Shown here: piece after piece, positions 33,385 to 43,127 of the stretch | Numbering within the stretch: the stretch's first letter is position 1 | How the letters are laid out: each line of letters starts with the position of its first letter | Origin: Methylotenera_A sp049687015 | GTDB taxonomy: Bacteria > Pseudomonadota > Gammaproteobacteria > Burkholderiales > Methylophilaceae | Direction: 5' to 3' | Assembly (NCBI GenBank): GCA_049687015.1 | Contig: JBAVIP010000037.1 | Coordinates: 12,787-76,786, forward strand | Length of the DNA stretch: 64,000 nucleotides | Notes under the pieces: model-generated | Databases searched by the model: none | Told to the model about the DNA's origin: nothing | What the model saw: the letters and a program-made list of their open reading frames with translations, nothing else | Translations under genes and position numbers: made by a program

Positions 33385-33559
33385 ATTTTTTGGGAACCGC
33401 GATTATGCTGGAAAGCGCGGTTTTGGTCAACGATTGATTTCAATTTTTTAGACATAATTATTGGTCAACATTTAATTAAAATTGCGCCGTGACAGGTTAA
33501 CTCAAATATTAATCTGGTCATCTTCTGAAATCAGCAGTGAGTAAAAACCTTTCCCCTGA

Positions 33560-33565
33560 TATAAT
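33560..33565 (+). promoter_or_regulatory. Candidate -10 element of adk
   Basis: A perfect TATAAT lies 24 bases before the adk ATG. The -35 position (GTGAGT) is a poor match, so the call rests on the -10 hexamer alone. Confidence 0.35.
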
Positions 33566-33589
33566 TAGCGCCTAGTTTAAGGAGCTTTT

Positions 33590-34243
33590 ATGAGAATAAT
33601 TTTATTAGGCGCACCTGGTGCTGGCAAAGGCACACAGGCCACTTTTATTAAAGAAAAATTTAACATCCCGCAAATTTCTACTGGCGATATGTTGCGTGCC
33701 GCAGTTAAGGCAGGCACGCCTCTCGGGCTTGAGGCCAAAGGTCATATGGATAGCGGCGGCCTGGTGCCGGACGCCGTGATTATTGGACTGGTGAGCGAGC
33801 GCATTAAAGAGGCGGATTGCGCCAATGGCTTTTTATTTGATGGCTTTCCACGCACCATTCCACAAGCCGATGCCATGAAGGCTGCCGGTGTGATGATTGA
33901 TTACGTGGTAGAAATTGATGTGCCTGACAGCGCGATTATCGAACGCATGAGCGGTCGCCGTTCACATCCTGCTAGCGGACGTACTTATCACATCAAATTT
34001 AACCCGCCTAAAACAGCCGGCAAAGATGATATAACTGGCGAAGATTTGGTTCAGCGCGAAGACGACAAAGAAGAAACCGTGAAAAAACGCCTGGAAGTTT
34101 ATCACTCACAAACTAAACCATTGGTGGATTATTACGCCAACTGGGCAAAAAGCGGTGCTGCGGGCGCGCCAAAACATGTAAAAGTGAATGGCTTGGGTGA
34201 GATGGATGTCATCAAAAACAACATTTTCACTGCACTTGTCTGA
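33590..34243 (+). CDS. adk: Adenylate kinase
   Basis: Converts ATP and AMP to two ADP. 217 residues. P-loop MRIILLGAPGAGKGTQATFI at the N-terminus, AMP-binding ISTGDMLRAAVK, DGFPRTIPQADAM and the long-form LID domain (GRRSHPASGRTYHIKFNPPKTAGKDDITGEDLVQREDD) without zinc cysteines. AAGGAG lies seven bases before the ATG. Cytoplasmic housekeeping gene. Confidence 0.98.
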   Translation: MRIILLGAPGAGKGTQATFIKEKFNIPQISTGDMLRAAVKAGTPLGLEAKGHMDSGGLVPDAVIIGLVSERIKEADCANGFLFDGFPRTIPQADAMKAAGVMIDYVVEIDVPDSAIIERMSGRRSHPASGRTYHIKFNPPKTAGKDDITGEDLVQREDDKEETVKKRLEVYHSQTKPLVDYYANWAKSGAAGAPKHVKVNGLGEMDVIKNNIFTALV

Positions 34244-34282
34244 CACCGCATTTAGCTTCCTCACTCTTTAATAGCACATCAC

Positions 34283-35905
34283 GTGAAGAATAAAAAGATA
34301 CCCATTCAGATTCTGCTGTTGTGGCTTTTTTTGGTTATCATCAGTCTGAATGGTCGTTCTTATATCCCCATCGATGAAACACGCTATGTTACCGTCGCTT
34401 GGAATATGTGGCTTAACGGCGATTATTTGGTGCCCTATCTTAATGGCGTTGCTTACAGCCATAAGCCGCCGTTACTATTTTGGCTGATTAATCTCGGCTG
34501 GAAAGTTTTCGGCGTCAATGACTGGTGGCCGCGCGTCGTACCGTCTCTATTCGCACTTGCCAGCGTGTTCGTCACCCGCAAAATCGCTGGCAGATTATGG
34601 CCAGAACAAACCGCTATTAAAGACAACGCCTCGCTCATATTGATTGGTAGCGGCCTTTGGGTCGTCTTCTCTACTGCACTCATGTTCGACATGCTAATTG
34701 CCTTTTTTACTGTGCTGGGTATTTGGGGTTTGCTCATTGCTTTACAGGCGCATACGTCAAATCAAGCATTAAAAGGCTGGTTCATATTTACACTAGCGAT
34801 TGGCGGCGGGCTGCTCGCAAAGGGTCCGACGATATTCCTGCAACTTTTGCCTATTGCACTACTCGCTTCATGGTGGAGTGTTGATAAGAATCTCAATGCT
34901 AAAAATTGGTATTTACCCTTAATTTACTCGGTGTTAGGTGGGGCAATAATCGTCCTAGCATGGGCAATTCCAGCAGGAATGCATGGCGGCAGCGAATATC
35001 AACATGCCATTTTTTGGGGACAAACAGCAGACCGGATGGTCGATTCGTTTGCACATAAACGCCCTTTTTGGTGGTATCTGCCTATTCTGCCATTGTTGCT
35101 TTTCCCCTGGTTATTTTGGGGTGCCTTCTGGCAAGGGCTAATAAAACATAACCCGGTTGAAATGGGCATACGGTTTTCTATCGCCTGGATACTGCCTGTT
35201 TTTGTTGCTTTTTCGTTCATCAGCGGCAAGCAGGTGCATTACATTCTGCCAATTTTCCCCGCGTTTGCGTTACTGGTTGCCCGCTTTACTAACAAACATA
35301 ACGCAAACTCACGCTCACCCTTGTTACCTATCGTGATTGCCACTTTTATACTTGGGATTATTTTTTTGGCTTTACCCTCATACGCACGCGCGCACGCTAA
35401 CCTAGCCGCTTGGATTCAACGCATTCCCCAATGGTTAGGCTGGTTTACCATCGCAATAGCTATCCTGATTTATTTTTTACCCAAAAAAACTATTTCAGCC
35501 ACCATCTCACAGTTGTCCGTCATTTCAATCACCTTGGTGACTATTTGCATGTATGTGGTGATTCATACTGCCGGTGAAGCCTATGACATGAGACCAATCA
35601 GCATAAAACTCAAAGAACTCGAGTCAAAAAATATTCCTATAGCTTATTTGGGTAAATATCCTGGTATTTTTAATTTTCTTGGCAGGCTGAAGCAGTCCCC
35701 TGAATTAATCCGTGAGCACACAACCCAAGCGTGGTTTACTGCCCACCCAAATGGCCGATTGATTGAATATTTCGACAAGTCTAAACGACCTGACCAGCTG
35801 CAGGCGGAGTTTGTGCAAGCCTACAAAGGCTCTGCTATTGGCATTGTGAATCGTGAGCAGTGGCTGGCAATTAAGAATGCACCCTCTTCCCAACAGGACA
35901 ATTAG
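34283..35905 (+). CDS. ArnT/PMT-family membrane glycosyltransferase
   Basis: 540 residues from a GTG at 34283, with about 11-12 hydrophobic segments. The N-terminal periplasmic loop has the acidic motif PIDETRYVTVAWNMWLNG followed by HKPPLLFWLINLGWKVFG, the signature of GT83 ArnT-type enzymes that transfer sugars from undecaprenyl phosphate to lipid A or other acceptors. The length is close to ArnT (about 550), but no arn genes lie nearby, so the donor and acceptor are open. It may be co-transcribed with adk, 39 bases upstream. Confidence 0.85.
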   Translation: MKNKKIPIQILLLWLFLVIISLNGRSYIPIDETRYVTVAWNMWLNGDYLVPYLNGVAYSHKPPLLFWLINLGWKVFGVNDWWPRVVPSLFALASVFVTRKIAGRLWPEQTAIKDNASLILIGSGLWVVFSTALMFDMLIAFFTVLGIWGLLIALQAHTSNQALKGWFIFTLAIGGGLLAKGPTIFLQLLPIALLASWWSVDKNLNAKNWYLPLIYSVLGGAIIVLAWAIPAGMHGGSEYQHAIFWGQTADRMVDSFAHKRPFWWYLPILPLLLFPWLFWGAFWQGLIKHNPVEMGIRFSIAWILPVFVAFSFISGKQVHYILPIFPAFALLVARFTNKHNANSRSPLLPIVIATFILGIIFLALPSYARAHANLAAWIQRIPQWLGWFTIAIAILIYFLPKKTISATISQLSVISITLVTICMYVVIHTAGEAYDMRPISIKLKELESKNIPIAYLGKYPGIFNFLGRLKQSPELIREHTTQAWFTAHPNGRLIEYFDKSKRPDQLQAEFVQAYKGSAIGIVNREQWLAIKNAPSSQQDN

Positions 35906-35987
35906 CGCTACTTAGAATTGGTTTTTTGGTCGCACGTCGCCTGCCTTCAAGTATAATCTCGTTTTAACTTTTCGTTCCCGCAGAATC

Positions 35988-38549
35988 ATGCAGCAGCAAT
36001 ATCCTTTCAGAGAAATCGAACAAAAGGCACAACAATATTGGGATGCCAACAAAACATTTGCCGCTAAGGAAACCAGCGACAAACCCAAATATTACTGTCT
36101 ATCGATGTTCCCTTACCCTAGCGGCCGCTTGCATATGGGGCATGTGCGTAATTACACCATTGGCGATGTATTGAGCCGTTTCCACAAAATGAAGGGCTAT
36201 AACGTGATGCAGCCAATGGGCTGGGATGCATTTGGCTTGCCTGCGGAAAATGCGGCTATTGCCAACAAAACCGCGCCTGCCGCATGGACCTACAGCAATA
36301 TCGAACACATGAAAACCCAGCTTAAACAGCTGGGCTTGGCGGTGGATTGGGACAGGGAAATCGCCACTTGCAAGCCCGAGTATTACAAATGGGAACAGTG
36401 GCTGTTTACCGAGCTGTTCAAAAAAGGACTGATCTACAAAAAAACCTCTACCGTGAATTGGGATCCTGTCGATGGCACCGTACTTGCCAACGAGCAAGTG
36501 ATCGACGGCCGCGGCTGGCGCAGTGGCGCGCTGGTAGAAAAGCGCGATATTCCGCAATACTTTATGAAAATCACCGCCTATGCCGAAGAACTTTTAAATG
36601 ATTTAGATAAGCTTGATGGCTGGCCTGAACAAGTCAAAACCATGCAGCGCAACTGGATAGGCAAAAGCTACGGTTGCGAGGTGGGGTTTCCAATCGTCGG
36701 TCAAAATGATAATTTAAAAGTGTACACAACCCGCCCGGACACCCTAATGGGTGCCACTTATGTGGCCGTTGCAGCAGAACATGCGCTTGCGACTTTAGCC
36801 GCAAAAGATAATCCAAAACTGGCTGAATTTATCGCCGAGTGTAAACGCGGCAGCGTGGCCGAAGCCGACGTGGCCACTGCCGAGAAAAAAGGCATGCCAA
36901 CGGGCTTGTTTGTCACGCATCCATTGAATGGCGAGCAATTGCCAGTGTGGGTCGCCAACTACGTGCTTGCCAGCTATGGCGAAGGTGCAGTGATGGCGGT
37001 ACCCGCGCACGATGAACGCGATTTTGAGTTTGCAAATAAATATAATCTGCCAATAAGACAAGTTATTGAGCTAGGTAGGTCAGATGGGTTTGGTGATGGT
37101 GCAGGATATGGTGGTGGCACAGGAAGCGGCGCGGGAGCTGGTGATGGTAGTGGCGGTGGTGATGACTTTATTGATGGAAATTTCACTACTTCGAAATGGA
37201 AAGCGTGGTACGGCAATAAATATATAGGCGTTTGCGTCAACTCTGGAAAGTATGATGGTTTAAGTTACAACACTGCGATGGATGCCATTGCCGCAGATTT
37301 AGAAGCAAAAAATTTAGGCAGAAAACGCACACAATTTAGGCTACGTGATTGGGGCGTTTCGCGTCAGCGCTATTGGGGCTGCCCGATTCCGATTATCCAT
37401 TGCGCCAAATGCGGCGAAGTACCTGTGCCTGCTGAGCAGCTGCCAGTGGTGCTTCCTGAAGGCGTGACCATGGACGGTGTCGGTTCACCAATCAAAAAAG
37501 ATCCGAAATTTTACGAAACTACTTGCCCGATTTGTGGTGGCAAGGCCGCTCGCGAGACAGATACGCTAGACACGTTTTTTGAATCCTCCTGGTATTTTGC
37601 ACGCTACGCGAGTTTTGATTGCAACACCGCAATGGTCGACGAGCGTGCTAATTATTGGTTGCCGGTGGATCAATACGTAGGCGGCATCGAGCACGCGATT
37701 CTGCATTTGCTCTATGCGCGCTTTTTTAACAAGCTCATGCGTGACGTGGGTTTGATTAAAAACGATGAGCCTTTCACTAACTTGCTGACGCAAGGCATGG
37801 TGCTGAAAGATGGCTCGAAAATGAGCAAATCCAAAGGCAACACAGTGGATCCGCAAGCCTTAATTGATGCCTACGGAGCAGACACCGCACGGCTTTTCAT
37901 GATGTTTGCCGCGCCACCAGACCAAAGCCTAGAATGGGCGGACAGCGGCGTTGAAGGTGCGAGCCGGTTTTTAAAACGTTTGTGGAAAGCGTGTTTTGAG
38001 CATGTCAGCTTAGGTGCAATTGAGGCTTATAAGACCGGAGATTTAACGGCTGAATTAAAAGCTCTACGCCTACAATTGCATCAAACCATCGAAAAAGTGG
38101 GCGACGACTACGGCCGCCGCCACAGTTTTAACACAGCGATTTCTAGTGTGATGGAATTGATGAACGCGCTCGCGAAAATCGAAGCGACAGATGCAACCAC
38201 GCGCAGCGTGCGCCAAGAGGTTTTGCAGAATGTTGCCCTGTTGCTGTCACCAATCGTGCCGCATATTTGCCAGGCACTATGGTCAGAACTCTGCCCTGCA
38301 AGTCATATTCTAAGCGCGCTCTGGCCTATCCCTGATAAAACCGCCATGGTACAGGACACGGTAGAATACGTGGTTCAGGTGAATGGCAAACTGCGCGGCA
38401 ATATGACAGCTTCACGCCAGGCAAGTAAAGAGGCGGTTGAAAAAATGGTGCTTGAACAAACTTATGTGACAAAGTTTTTGCTAGAAGGCACATCTGTGCG
38501 TAAAATCATTGTTGTACCGAATAAACTGGTGAACGTAGTGATAGGATAA
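35988..38549 (+). CDS. leuS: Leucyl-tRNA synthetase with a glycine-rich insertion
   Basis: Class I synthetase, 853 residues. HIGH-type motif RLHMGHVRNYTIGD, editing domain with TTRPDTLMGATYVAVA and AVPAHDERDFEF, KMSKS motif GSKMSKSKGN, anticodon-binding domain and C-terminal EYVVQVNGKLRG. Residues 363-391 are a low-complexity stretch with 16 glycines in 29 positions, placed between NLPIRQVIEL and FTTSKWKAWYGNK in the editing domain. The frame is intact across it. The gene shares a junction with lptE: its stop is directly followed by the lptE ATG. Confidence 0.97.
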   Translation: MQQQYPFREIEQKAQQYWDANKTFAAKETSDKPKYYCLSMFPYPSGRLHMGHVRNYTIGDVLSRFHKMKGYNVMQPMGWDAFGLPAENAAIANKTAPAAWTYSNIEHMKTQLKQLGLAVDWDREIATCKPEYYKWEQWLFTELFKKGLIYKKTSTVNWDPVDGTVLANEQVIDGRGWRSGALVEKRDIPQYFMKITAYAEELLNDLDKLDGWPEQVKTMQRNWIGKSYGCEVGFPIVGQNDNLKVYTTRPDTLMGATYVAVAAEHALATLAAKDNPKLAEFIAECKRGSVAEADVATAEKKGMPTGLFVTHPLNGEQLPVWVANYVLASYGEGAVMAVPAHDERDFEFANKYNLPIRQVIELGRSDGFGDGAGYGGGTGSGAGAGDGSGGGDDFIDGNFTTSKWKAWYGNKYIGVCVNSGKYDGLSYNTAMDAIAADLEAKNLGRKRTQFRLRDWGVSRQRYWGCPIPIIHCAKCGEVPVPAEQLPVVLPEGVTMDGVGSPIKKDPKFYETTCPICGGKAARETDTLDTFFESSWYFARYASFDCNTAMVDERANYWLPVDQYVGGIEHAILHLLYARFFNKLMRDVGLIKNDEPFTNLLTQGMVLKDGSKMSKSKGNTVDPQALIDAYGADTARLFMMFAAPPDQSLEWADSGVEGASRFLKRLWKACFEHVSLGAIEAYKTGDLTAELKALRLQLHQTIEKVGDDYGRRHSFNTAISSVMELMNALAKIEATDATTRSVRQEVLQNVALLLSPIVPHICQALWSELCPASHILSALWPIPDKTAMVQDTVEYVVQVNGKLRGNMTASRQASKEAVEKMVLEQTYVTKFLLEGTSVRKIIVVPNKLVNVVIG
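37074..37160 (+). repeat. Glycine-rich low-complexity insertion within leuS
   Basis: 87 bases coding for residues 363-391 of LeuRS, mostly GGT/GGC/GGA codons alternating with Asp, Ala, Ser and Thr. It is an irregular repeat of the GG(N)G(N)T type, probably grown by slippage. No stop or frameshift is created. Confidence 0.8.
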
Positions 38550-39038
38550 ATGTTGAAACTCAGCCTTCGTGCATTACTTTATATTGTCTTAGTTGCCAGC
38601 CTGATTGGCTGTGGCTTTCATTTGCGTGGCACAACTGATTTATCATTTAACAGCATATTTATTCAAGGCAACACGCTGGTCATCTCAAAAAACCTCAACA
38701 AAACACTTCATACCAATGGCGTAAAAGTGCTTGATAGCGCGGAAAGCGCTGAGCTATTGCTTGAAATGGTAGGCGAGGAAAGCGAAAAGCGTATTCTTTC
38801 TTTAAGTGGTAGGGGCAAAGTAAATGAATTTGAGCTCTATTATCGTGTGCATTACCGCGCTAAGCTTGCTGGTGCGGAGCTCTGGAGCCCGGTCCAAACT
38901 ATAGAGTCACGCCGCGATTTCTCATACAGCGATGCTAATTTGTTGGCCAAGCAAGGTGAAGAAAAACGCTTAAACGAAGGCATGCAACAAGATGTAATAA
39001 GTGGTTTAATGCGCAGGCTATCTGCCCTAAAGAAATAG
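38550..39038 (+). CDS. lptE: LPS-assembly lipoprotein LptE
   Basis: Outer-membrane lipoprotein that plugs LptD during lipopolysaccharide insertion. 162 residues. The signal has a lipobox ending LIGC (C21), followed by GFHLRGTTDLSFNSIFIQGN, the typical LptE start. Its position directly between leuS and holA is the conserved proteobacterial arrangement and strongly supports the call. Confidence 0.95.
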   Translation: MLKLSLRALLYIVLVASLIGCGFHLRGTTDLSFNSIFIQGNTLVISKNLNKTLHTNGVKVLDSAESAELLLEMVGEESEKRILSLSGRGKVNEFELYYRVHYRAKLAGAELWSPVQTIESRRDFSYSDANLLAKQGEEKRLNEGMQQDVISGLMRRLSALKK

Positions 39039-39064
39039 TACGCTTAAATGGCCTACAACATTAA

Positions 39065-40081
39065 ATGGCGCGCCTAGAACAAAATCATCTAAAACAACAG
39101 CTTACACAACAATTATCGCCCTTGTATGTTCTGGTTGGCGATGAGCCATTAGCACAGAGCGAATGCCTGGACATGATACGCCAGGCTGCGCGCAAGGCAG
39201 GAGCGGATGAGCGCACCAGTTATATTGTAGAGCGCAATTTTAATTGGCAGGCCATTCAGCAATATGCCCAGGCACTCTCGCTTTTTTCATCAAAACGTAT
39301 TCTCGAAATACATATTCCCAGCGGTAAACCTGGCGTGGATGGCGGTAAAGCTTTAAGCGAGCTTGCTGCTAATTTAATTCAGGACACCACTGCGATTATC
39401 GTGCTGCCAAGCCTGGAGCGCGAGGCTAAAAATAGCGTCTGGTTTAATGCATTGCAAAATGCTGCGATGCTAATTGAATTGAAAGAAATCGCACCAAACC
39501 AGCTTCCACAATGGCTTGCAGGCCGGTTGGCATTGCAAAATCAAAGCGCAGATGCCGCATCGTTAGCGTTTATTGCGCATCAGGTAGAAGGCAATCTGCT
39601 GGCTGCACATCAGGAAATTCAAAAGCTGGCATTGTTGTACCCAGCTGGCGAAATCAGCGCTGATGCGGTGCGTGAGGCGGTGCTCAATGTATCGCGCTAT
39701 GACGCGTTCCAGCTTGGCGAGGCCGTATTGGCGGGCGATGCCGAACGTACCACACGTATTCTGCAGGGCTTGCAGGACGAAGGCGAACAGCCTGTTGCCG
39801 TAATGAACCCGCTGATGTGGCTATTGCGCCCCTTGGTGCGCATTAAGCAGGCAGAAGCGCGCGGCGAAAATGTGATGAATGCGATGACGAATGCACGCAT
39901 TTATGGCGACCGGCAATCGCTGGTAAAGCGTGCATTGGCACGGCTTAGCCTGCGACAGCTTGAAGCCGCATTACAAAAACTATGTGATATCGACAAAACC
40001 GCCAAAGGCGTGATGCAAGGCGATGCCTGGCTCGAACTCTCCAGATTATGTTTCGGGCTGGCTAAAGTACGCAGTCGCTAG
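39065..40081 (+). CDS. holA: DNA polymerase III subunit delta
   Basis: Clamp-loader subunit that opens the beta clamp. 338 residues. N-terminal QLSPLYVLVGDEPLAQSECLDMIRQAARKAG is the diagnostic HolA start. ILEIHIPSGKPGVDGGKAL and the C-terminal collar domain with DAWLELSRLCFGLAK follow. Located after lptE in the usual leuS-lptE-holA order. Confidence 0.96.
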   Translation: MARLEQNHLKQQLTQQLSPLYVLVGDEPLAQSECLDMIRQAARKAGADERTSYIVERNFNWQAIQQYAQALSLFSSKRILEIHIPSGKPGVDGGKALSELAANLIQDTTAIIVLPSLEREAKNSVWFNALQNAAMLIELKEIAPNQLPQWLAGRLALQNQSADAASLAFIAHQVEGNLLAAHQEIQKLALLYPAGEISADAVREAVLNVSRYDAFQLGEAVLAGDAERTTRILQGLQDEGEQPVAVMNPLMWLLRPLVRIKQAEARGENVMNAMTNARIYGDRQSLVKRALARLSLRQLEAALQKLCDIDKTAKGVMQGDAWLELSRLCFGLAKVRSR

Positions 40082-40105
40082 TTTATCAGCCAGCAAAAAA
40101 GTATA

Positions 40106-41383
40106 ATGCCAACCATGGAAAATAAAGATCACATTAAGCAATACATGCAAAAAGTGGGTGCTGAAGCGCGCAAAGCCTCTCGGCTGATGGCCAGCGCCAG
40201 CACCAACACCAAAAACCTCGCGCTCACACATATTGCCCAGGCAATTTTGCGTGACAAAGCTGCTTTGCTAGCAGCCAACAAGCAGGATGTTGATGCCGCA
40301 CACGCAAATGGCCTAGATGCGGCGATGCTGGACAGGCTCACTTTAACCGAAAAATCCATCAGCGCCATGGCAGAAGGCTTGCGACAAATCGCGACTTTGC
40401 CTGACCCAATTGGCGAAATGAGCAATTTCAAATACCGCCCAAGCGGCATACAAATCGGCCAGATGCGGGTGCCTTTGGGCGTGATTGGCATTATTTATGA
40501 AGCACGGCCAAACGTAACGGCAGATGCGGCCGGTCTTTGCATCAAATCGGGCAATGCGGCCATTCTGCGCGGTGGCAGCGAGGCGATTCATTGTAACCAG
40601 GCCTTGGCTAAACTGGTACATGAAGGACTGGAAAAAGCTGGTTTGCCCGCATCTGCCGTGCAGGTGGTTGAAACTATAGACCGGGCTGCAGTGGGCGAAC
40701 TTATTACCATGAAGGCATTTGTAGATGTCATCGTGCCACGCGGCGGCAAAAGTCTGATAGAGCGCATCAGCAATGATGCACGTATCCCAGTGATCAAGCA
40801 CCTGGATGGCAATTGTCACGTGTATGTTGATGACGATGCAGATTTTGATAAAGCACTGCGCATTTTAGAAAACAGCAAAACGCAGCGACTAGGCACTTGC
40901 AACACAGCAGAATCGCTGTTGGTTGCACGTTCTGTCGCCAGCACCATGTTGCCTAAATTGGCCGCTATGCTTATTTCGCACGGTGTTGAAATTCGCGGCT
41001 GCGCCGAAACCTGCGCGCTGGTAAAACAAGCCAAACCAGCGACTGAAGAAGATTATTACACTGAATACCTGGCAGCAATTATCTCCTGCAAAGTGGTGGA
41101 TGGGTTAGATGAGGCAATTGCGCATATCAATCAATATTCATCGCAGCATACCGAAACAATCGTGACTGAAAATTATACGCATGCCAGAAAATTTCTGCGT
41201 GAAGTAGATTCCAGCAGCGTGATGGTGAATGCGTCCACAAGGTTCGCCGATGGGTTTGAATATGGTCTGGGCGCCGAAATCGGTATCTCGACCGACAAGC
41301 TGCATGCACGCGGCCCGGTGGGTTTGGAAGGCCTGACTTCACTTAAATATATCGTACTGGGTGATGGGCAAGTAAGAGCCTAA
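40106..41383 (+). CDS. proA: Gamma-glutamyl phosphate reductase
   Basis: Second step of proline synthesis: reduces gamma-glutamyl phosphate to glutamate semialdehyde with NADPH. 425 residues. Conserved VPLGVIGIIYEARPNVTADAAGLCIKSGNA, VIVPRGGKSLIERI, catalytic cysteine in QRLGTCNTAESLL, and the C-terminal GFEYGLGAEIGISTDKLHARGPVGLEGLTS. A second ATG at 40115 is a possible start. Confidence 0.97.
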   Translation: MPTMENKDHIKQYMQKVGAEARKASRLMASASTNTKNLALTHIAQAILRDKAALLAANKQDVDAAHANGLDAAMLDRLTLTEKSISAMAEGLRQIATLPDPIGEMSNFKYRPSGIQIGQMRVPLGVIGIIYEARPNVTADAAGLCIKSGNAAILRGGSEAIHCNQALAKLVHEGLEKAGLPASAVQVVETIDRAAVGELITMKAFVDVIVPRGGKSLIERISNDARIPVIKHLDGNCHVYVDDDADFDKALRILENSKTQRLGTCNTAESLLVARSVASTMLPKLAAMLISHGVEIRGCAETCALVKQAKPATEEDYYTEYLAAIISCKVVDGLDEAIAHINQYSSQHTETIVTENYTHARKFLREVDSSSVMVNASTRFADGFEYGLGAEIGISTDKLHARGPVGLEGLTSLKYIVLGDGQVRA

Positions 41384-41392
41384 TTACGCGCT

Positions 41393-41875
41393 ATGGACAC
41401 GTTCAGCAACGCGCTTTGGGGCTACGGCCTGTTTGGCTATAAACGCTATGCCTGGCTAGCCATATTTTTCGGCGCCATGCCGGATTTAATCACATTTGGC
41501 GCATTCATGTTAATGCAAATGATTCAAGGCACCTGGCATATCGGGCCTCCTCCTGTGGCAATTATTCCGGATTGGCTTTTTACTACCTATTCATTGGGTC
41601 ATAGCTTTGTGATCTGTTTGCCTGTCATCGGCTTGGTTGCGTTGTGGCGCAAATCCATTGCATTCGCCATGCTGGCATGGCCATTTCATATCGTGCTGGA
41701 TTTTCCGTTTCACACCTTCGCATATTTCCCTACACCAATTTTTTGGCCGATTTATGACTTTAAGATTGATGGCATTTCCTGGGCGCACTGGTATGTGTGG
41801 CTGCCGAATGTCGCGGGCTTAATATTGCTGTTTTACTATCGCCGCCGCCAGAACAACCGCCAACAGCTCACATGA
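41393..41875 (+). CDS. Membrane protein of unknown function
   Basis: 160 residues with four hydrophobic segments. Conserved-looking polar spots inside the membrane region are FGAMPDLITFG, SLGHSFVICLP and WPFHIVLDFPFH, giving a D/H/D pattern that recalls membrane metal-dependent hydrolases of the YdjM type, but this is only a resemblance. It starts nine bases after proA and overlaps nadD as ATGA, so it is probably translationally coupled to nadD. Confidence 0.75.
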   Translation: MDTFSNALWGYGLFGYKRYAWLAIFFGAMPDLITFGAFMLMQMIQGTWHIGPPPVAIIPDWLFTTYSLGHSFVICLPVIGLVALWRKSIAFAMLAWPFHIVLDFPFHTFAYFPTPIFWPIYDFKIDGISWAHWYVWLPNVAGLILLFYYRRRQNNRQQLT

Positions 41876-42519
41876 AAAAATGTATAGGCCTCTTGGGCGG
41901 CACATTCAACCCCATTCACTATGGACATTTACGCATGGCGCAAGAACTGGCCGATGCGCTTGGCTTTGACGAAGTACGATTCATCCCGTCGGCCAATCCG
42001 CCCCACAGAACAACGCCAGAAGTTTCTGCCGAGCATCGCGCCGCGATGGTGCAGTTAGCGATTGCTGATAATCCTTTATTTAAGCTGGATATGCGAGAAC
42101 TAGCGCGCACGGGCGCTTCCTACATGATTGATACACTCATTTCATTGCGGAAGGAATTGGGTGAGCATGCAGTGCTATGCCTGATCATGGGCAGCGATGC
42201 TTTTGTAAAACTTGACACCTGGCACCACTGGCAAAAACTATTGGATTACTGCCATATCATTCTGGTACAAAGGCCTAATATTGCGCCAGATCAACCCAAG
42301 TTATCCGTAGAACTTACAGCGCTGCTGCACGACCATTACACAGAAAACGTGGATGATTTAACAAATAAAACAAGTGGTTACATTCATATGCAAAAGATTA
42401 CGCCACTGGATATTTCTGCAACCAAGATTCGGGAAAGTCTAAAGGCTGGTCAAAGTGTGCGCTATTTGATGCCGGAGAATGTCATTGCATACATAGCCAC
42501 TCACAAACTGTATGGATAA
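41872..42519 (+). CDS. nadD: Nicotinate-nucleotide adenylyltransferase
   Basis: Makes nicotinate adenine dinucleotide in NAD synthesis. About 215 residues from the ATG at 41872; the frame is open to 41797 inside the upstream gene. Motifs: GLLGGTFNPIHYGHLRMA (GxFdPiHxGH), PSANPPHRT, LCLIMGSDAFVKLDTWHHW and ISATKIRE (SxTxxR). Its 3' end overlaps the 3' end of bioD on the other strand by 19 bases. Confidence 0.96.
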   Translation: MKKCIGLLGGTFNPIHYGHLRMAQELADALGFDEVRFIPSANPPHRTTPEVSAEHRAAMVQLAIADNPLFKLDMRELARTGASYMIDTLISLRKELGEHAVLCLIMGSDAFVKLDTWHHWQKLLDYCHIILVQRPNIAPDQPKLSVELTALLHDHYTENVDDLTNKTSGYIHMQKITPLDISATKIRESLKAGQSVRYLMPENVIAYIATHKLYG

Positions 42520-43127
42520 TTAGCCATACAGTTTGCGCCCATTTTTTGCGCGATCGCCGCAATATTTTCATCATAAACCGCCATGCCGGGCTCAATCTGA
42601 TTAGCAATCCAGCCATGCAAAACCAGTTGTCGCGCTTTGATGGCTTCTAGCGTCAGCAAGGTGTGATTGATGCAGCCCAATTTCATCCCCACCACCAGTA
42701 TTACTGGATTATCAAGCGCTGCAGCCAAATCGGCCATGCTTTGCCGATGATTGAGCGGCACCAGAAAACCGCCCGCGCCTTCTACAATCACGATATCCGC
42801 CATGCTCGCAAGCTGGTTAAAGGCCTGCTGAATCACCTCAATTTTAATTTCAACGCCGGCCTGTTCCGCGGCAATGTGCGGCGCAATAGGCGCCTTAAAA
42901 CTATAGGGATTGACTAGTTCGCGCGGGGCTTTGACGTTGCTGGTTTGCGTGAGCCTGAGCACATCTTCATTCACCCATTCTCCGTCCACAAACTCGCATC
43001 CGGCCGCAACGGGTTTCATGCCAATCACTTTGTAGCCTTGCGCGACATAATCTTGGATGAGTTTGCAGGCGGCGTAGGTTTTACCCACCCCTGTATCGGT
43101 GCCGGTGATGAAAAACGCTTTTTTCAT
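42501..43127 (-). CDS. bioD: Dethiobiotin synthetase
   Basis: Closes the ureido ring of dethiobiotin with ATP and CO2. 208 residues. P-loop FFITGTDTGVGKTYAACKL, MKPVAAGCE, and ADIVIVEGAGGFLVPLN. It is the last gene of the leftward bioBFHCD operon, overlapping bioC as ATGA, and meets nadD tail to tail. Confidence 0.96.
   Translation of the reverse strand: MKKAFFITGTDTGVGKTYAACKLIQDYVAQGYKVIGMKPVAAGCEFVDGEWVNEDVLRLTQTSNVKAPRELVNPYSFKAPIAPHIAAEQAGVEIKIEVIQQAFNQLASMADIVIVEGAGGFLVPLNHRQSMADLAAALDNPVILVVGMKLGCINHTLLTLEAIKARQLVLHGWIANQIEPGMAVYDENIAAIAQKMGANCMANYPYSL

Noticed and set aside
37074..37160. Glycine-rich leuS segment as a frameshift or assembly artefact
   Set aside because: The frame and conserved motifs continue on both sides with no stop; kept as a real insertion pending resequencing.
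40099..40104. TATAAT just before proA as its promoter
   Set aside because: It lies two bases before the first start codon and has no matching -35, so it would leave no leader for ribosome binding.
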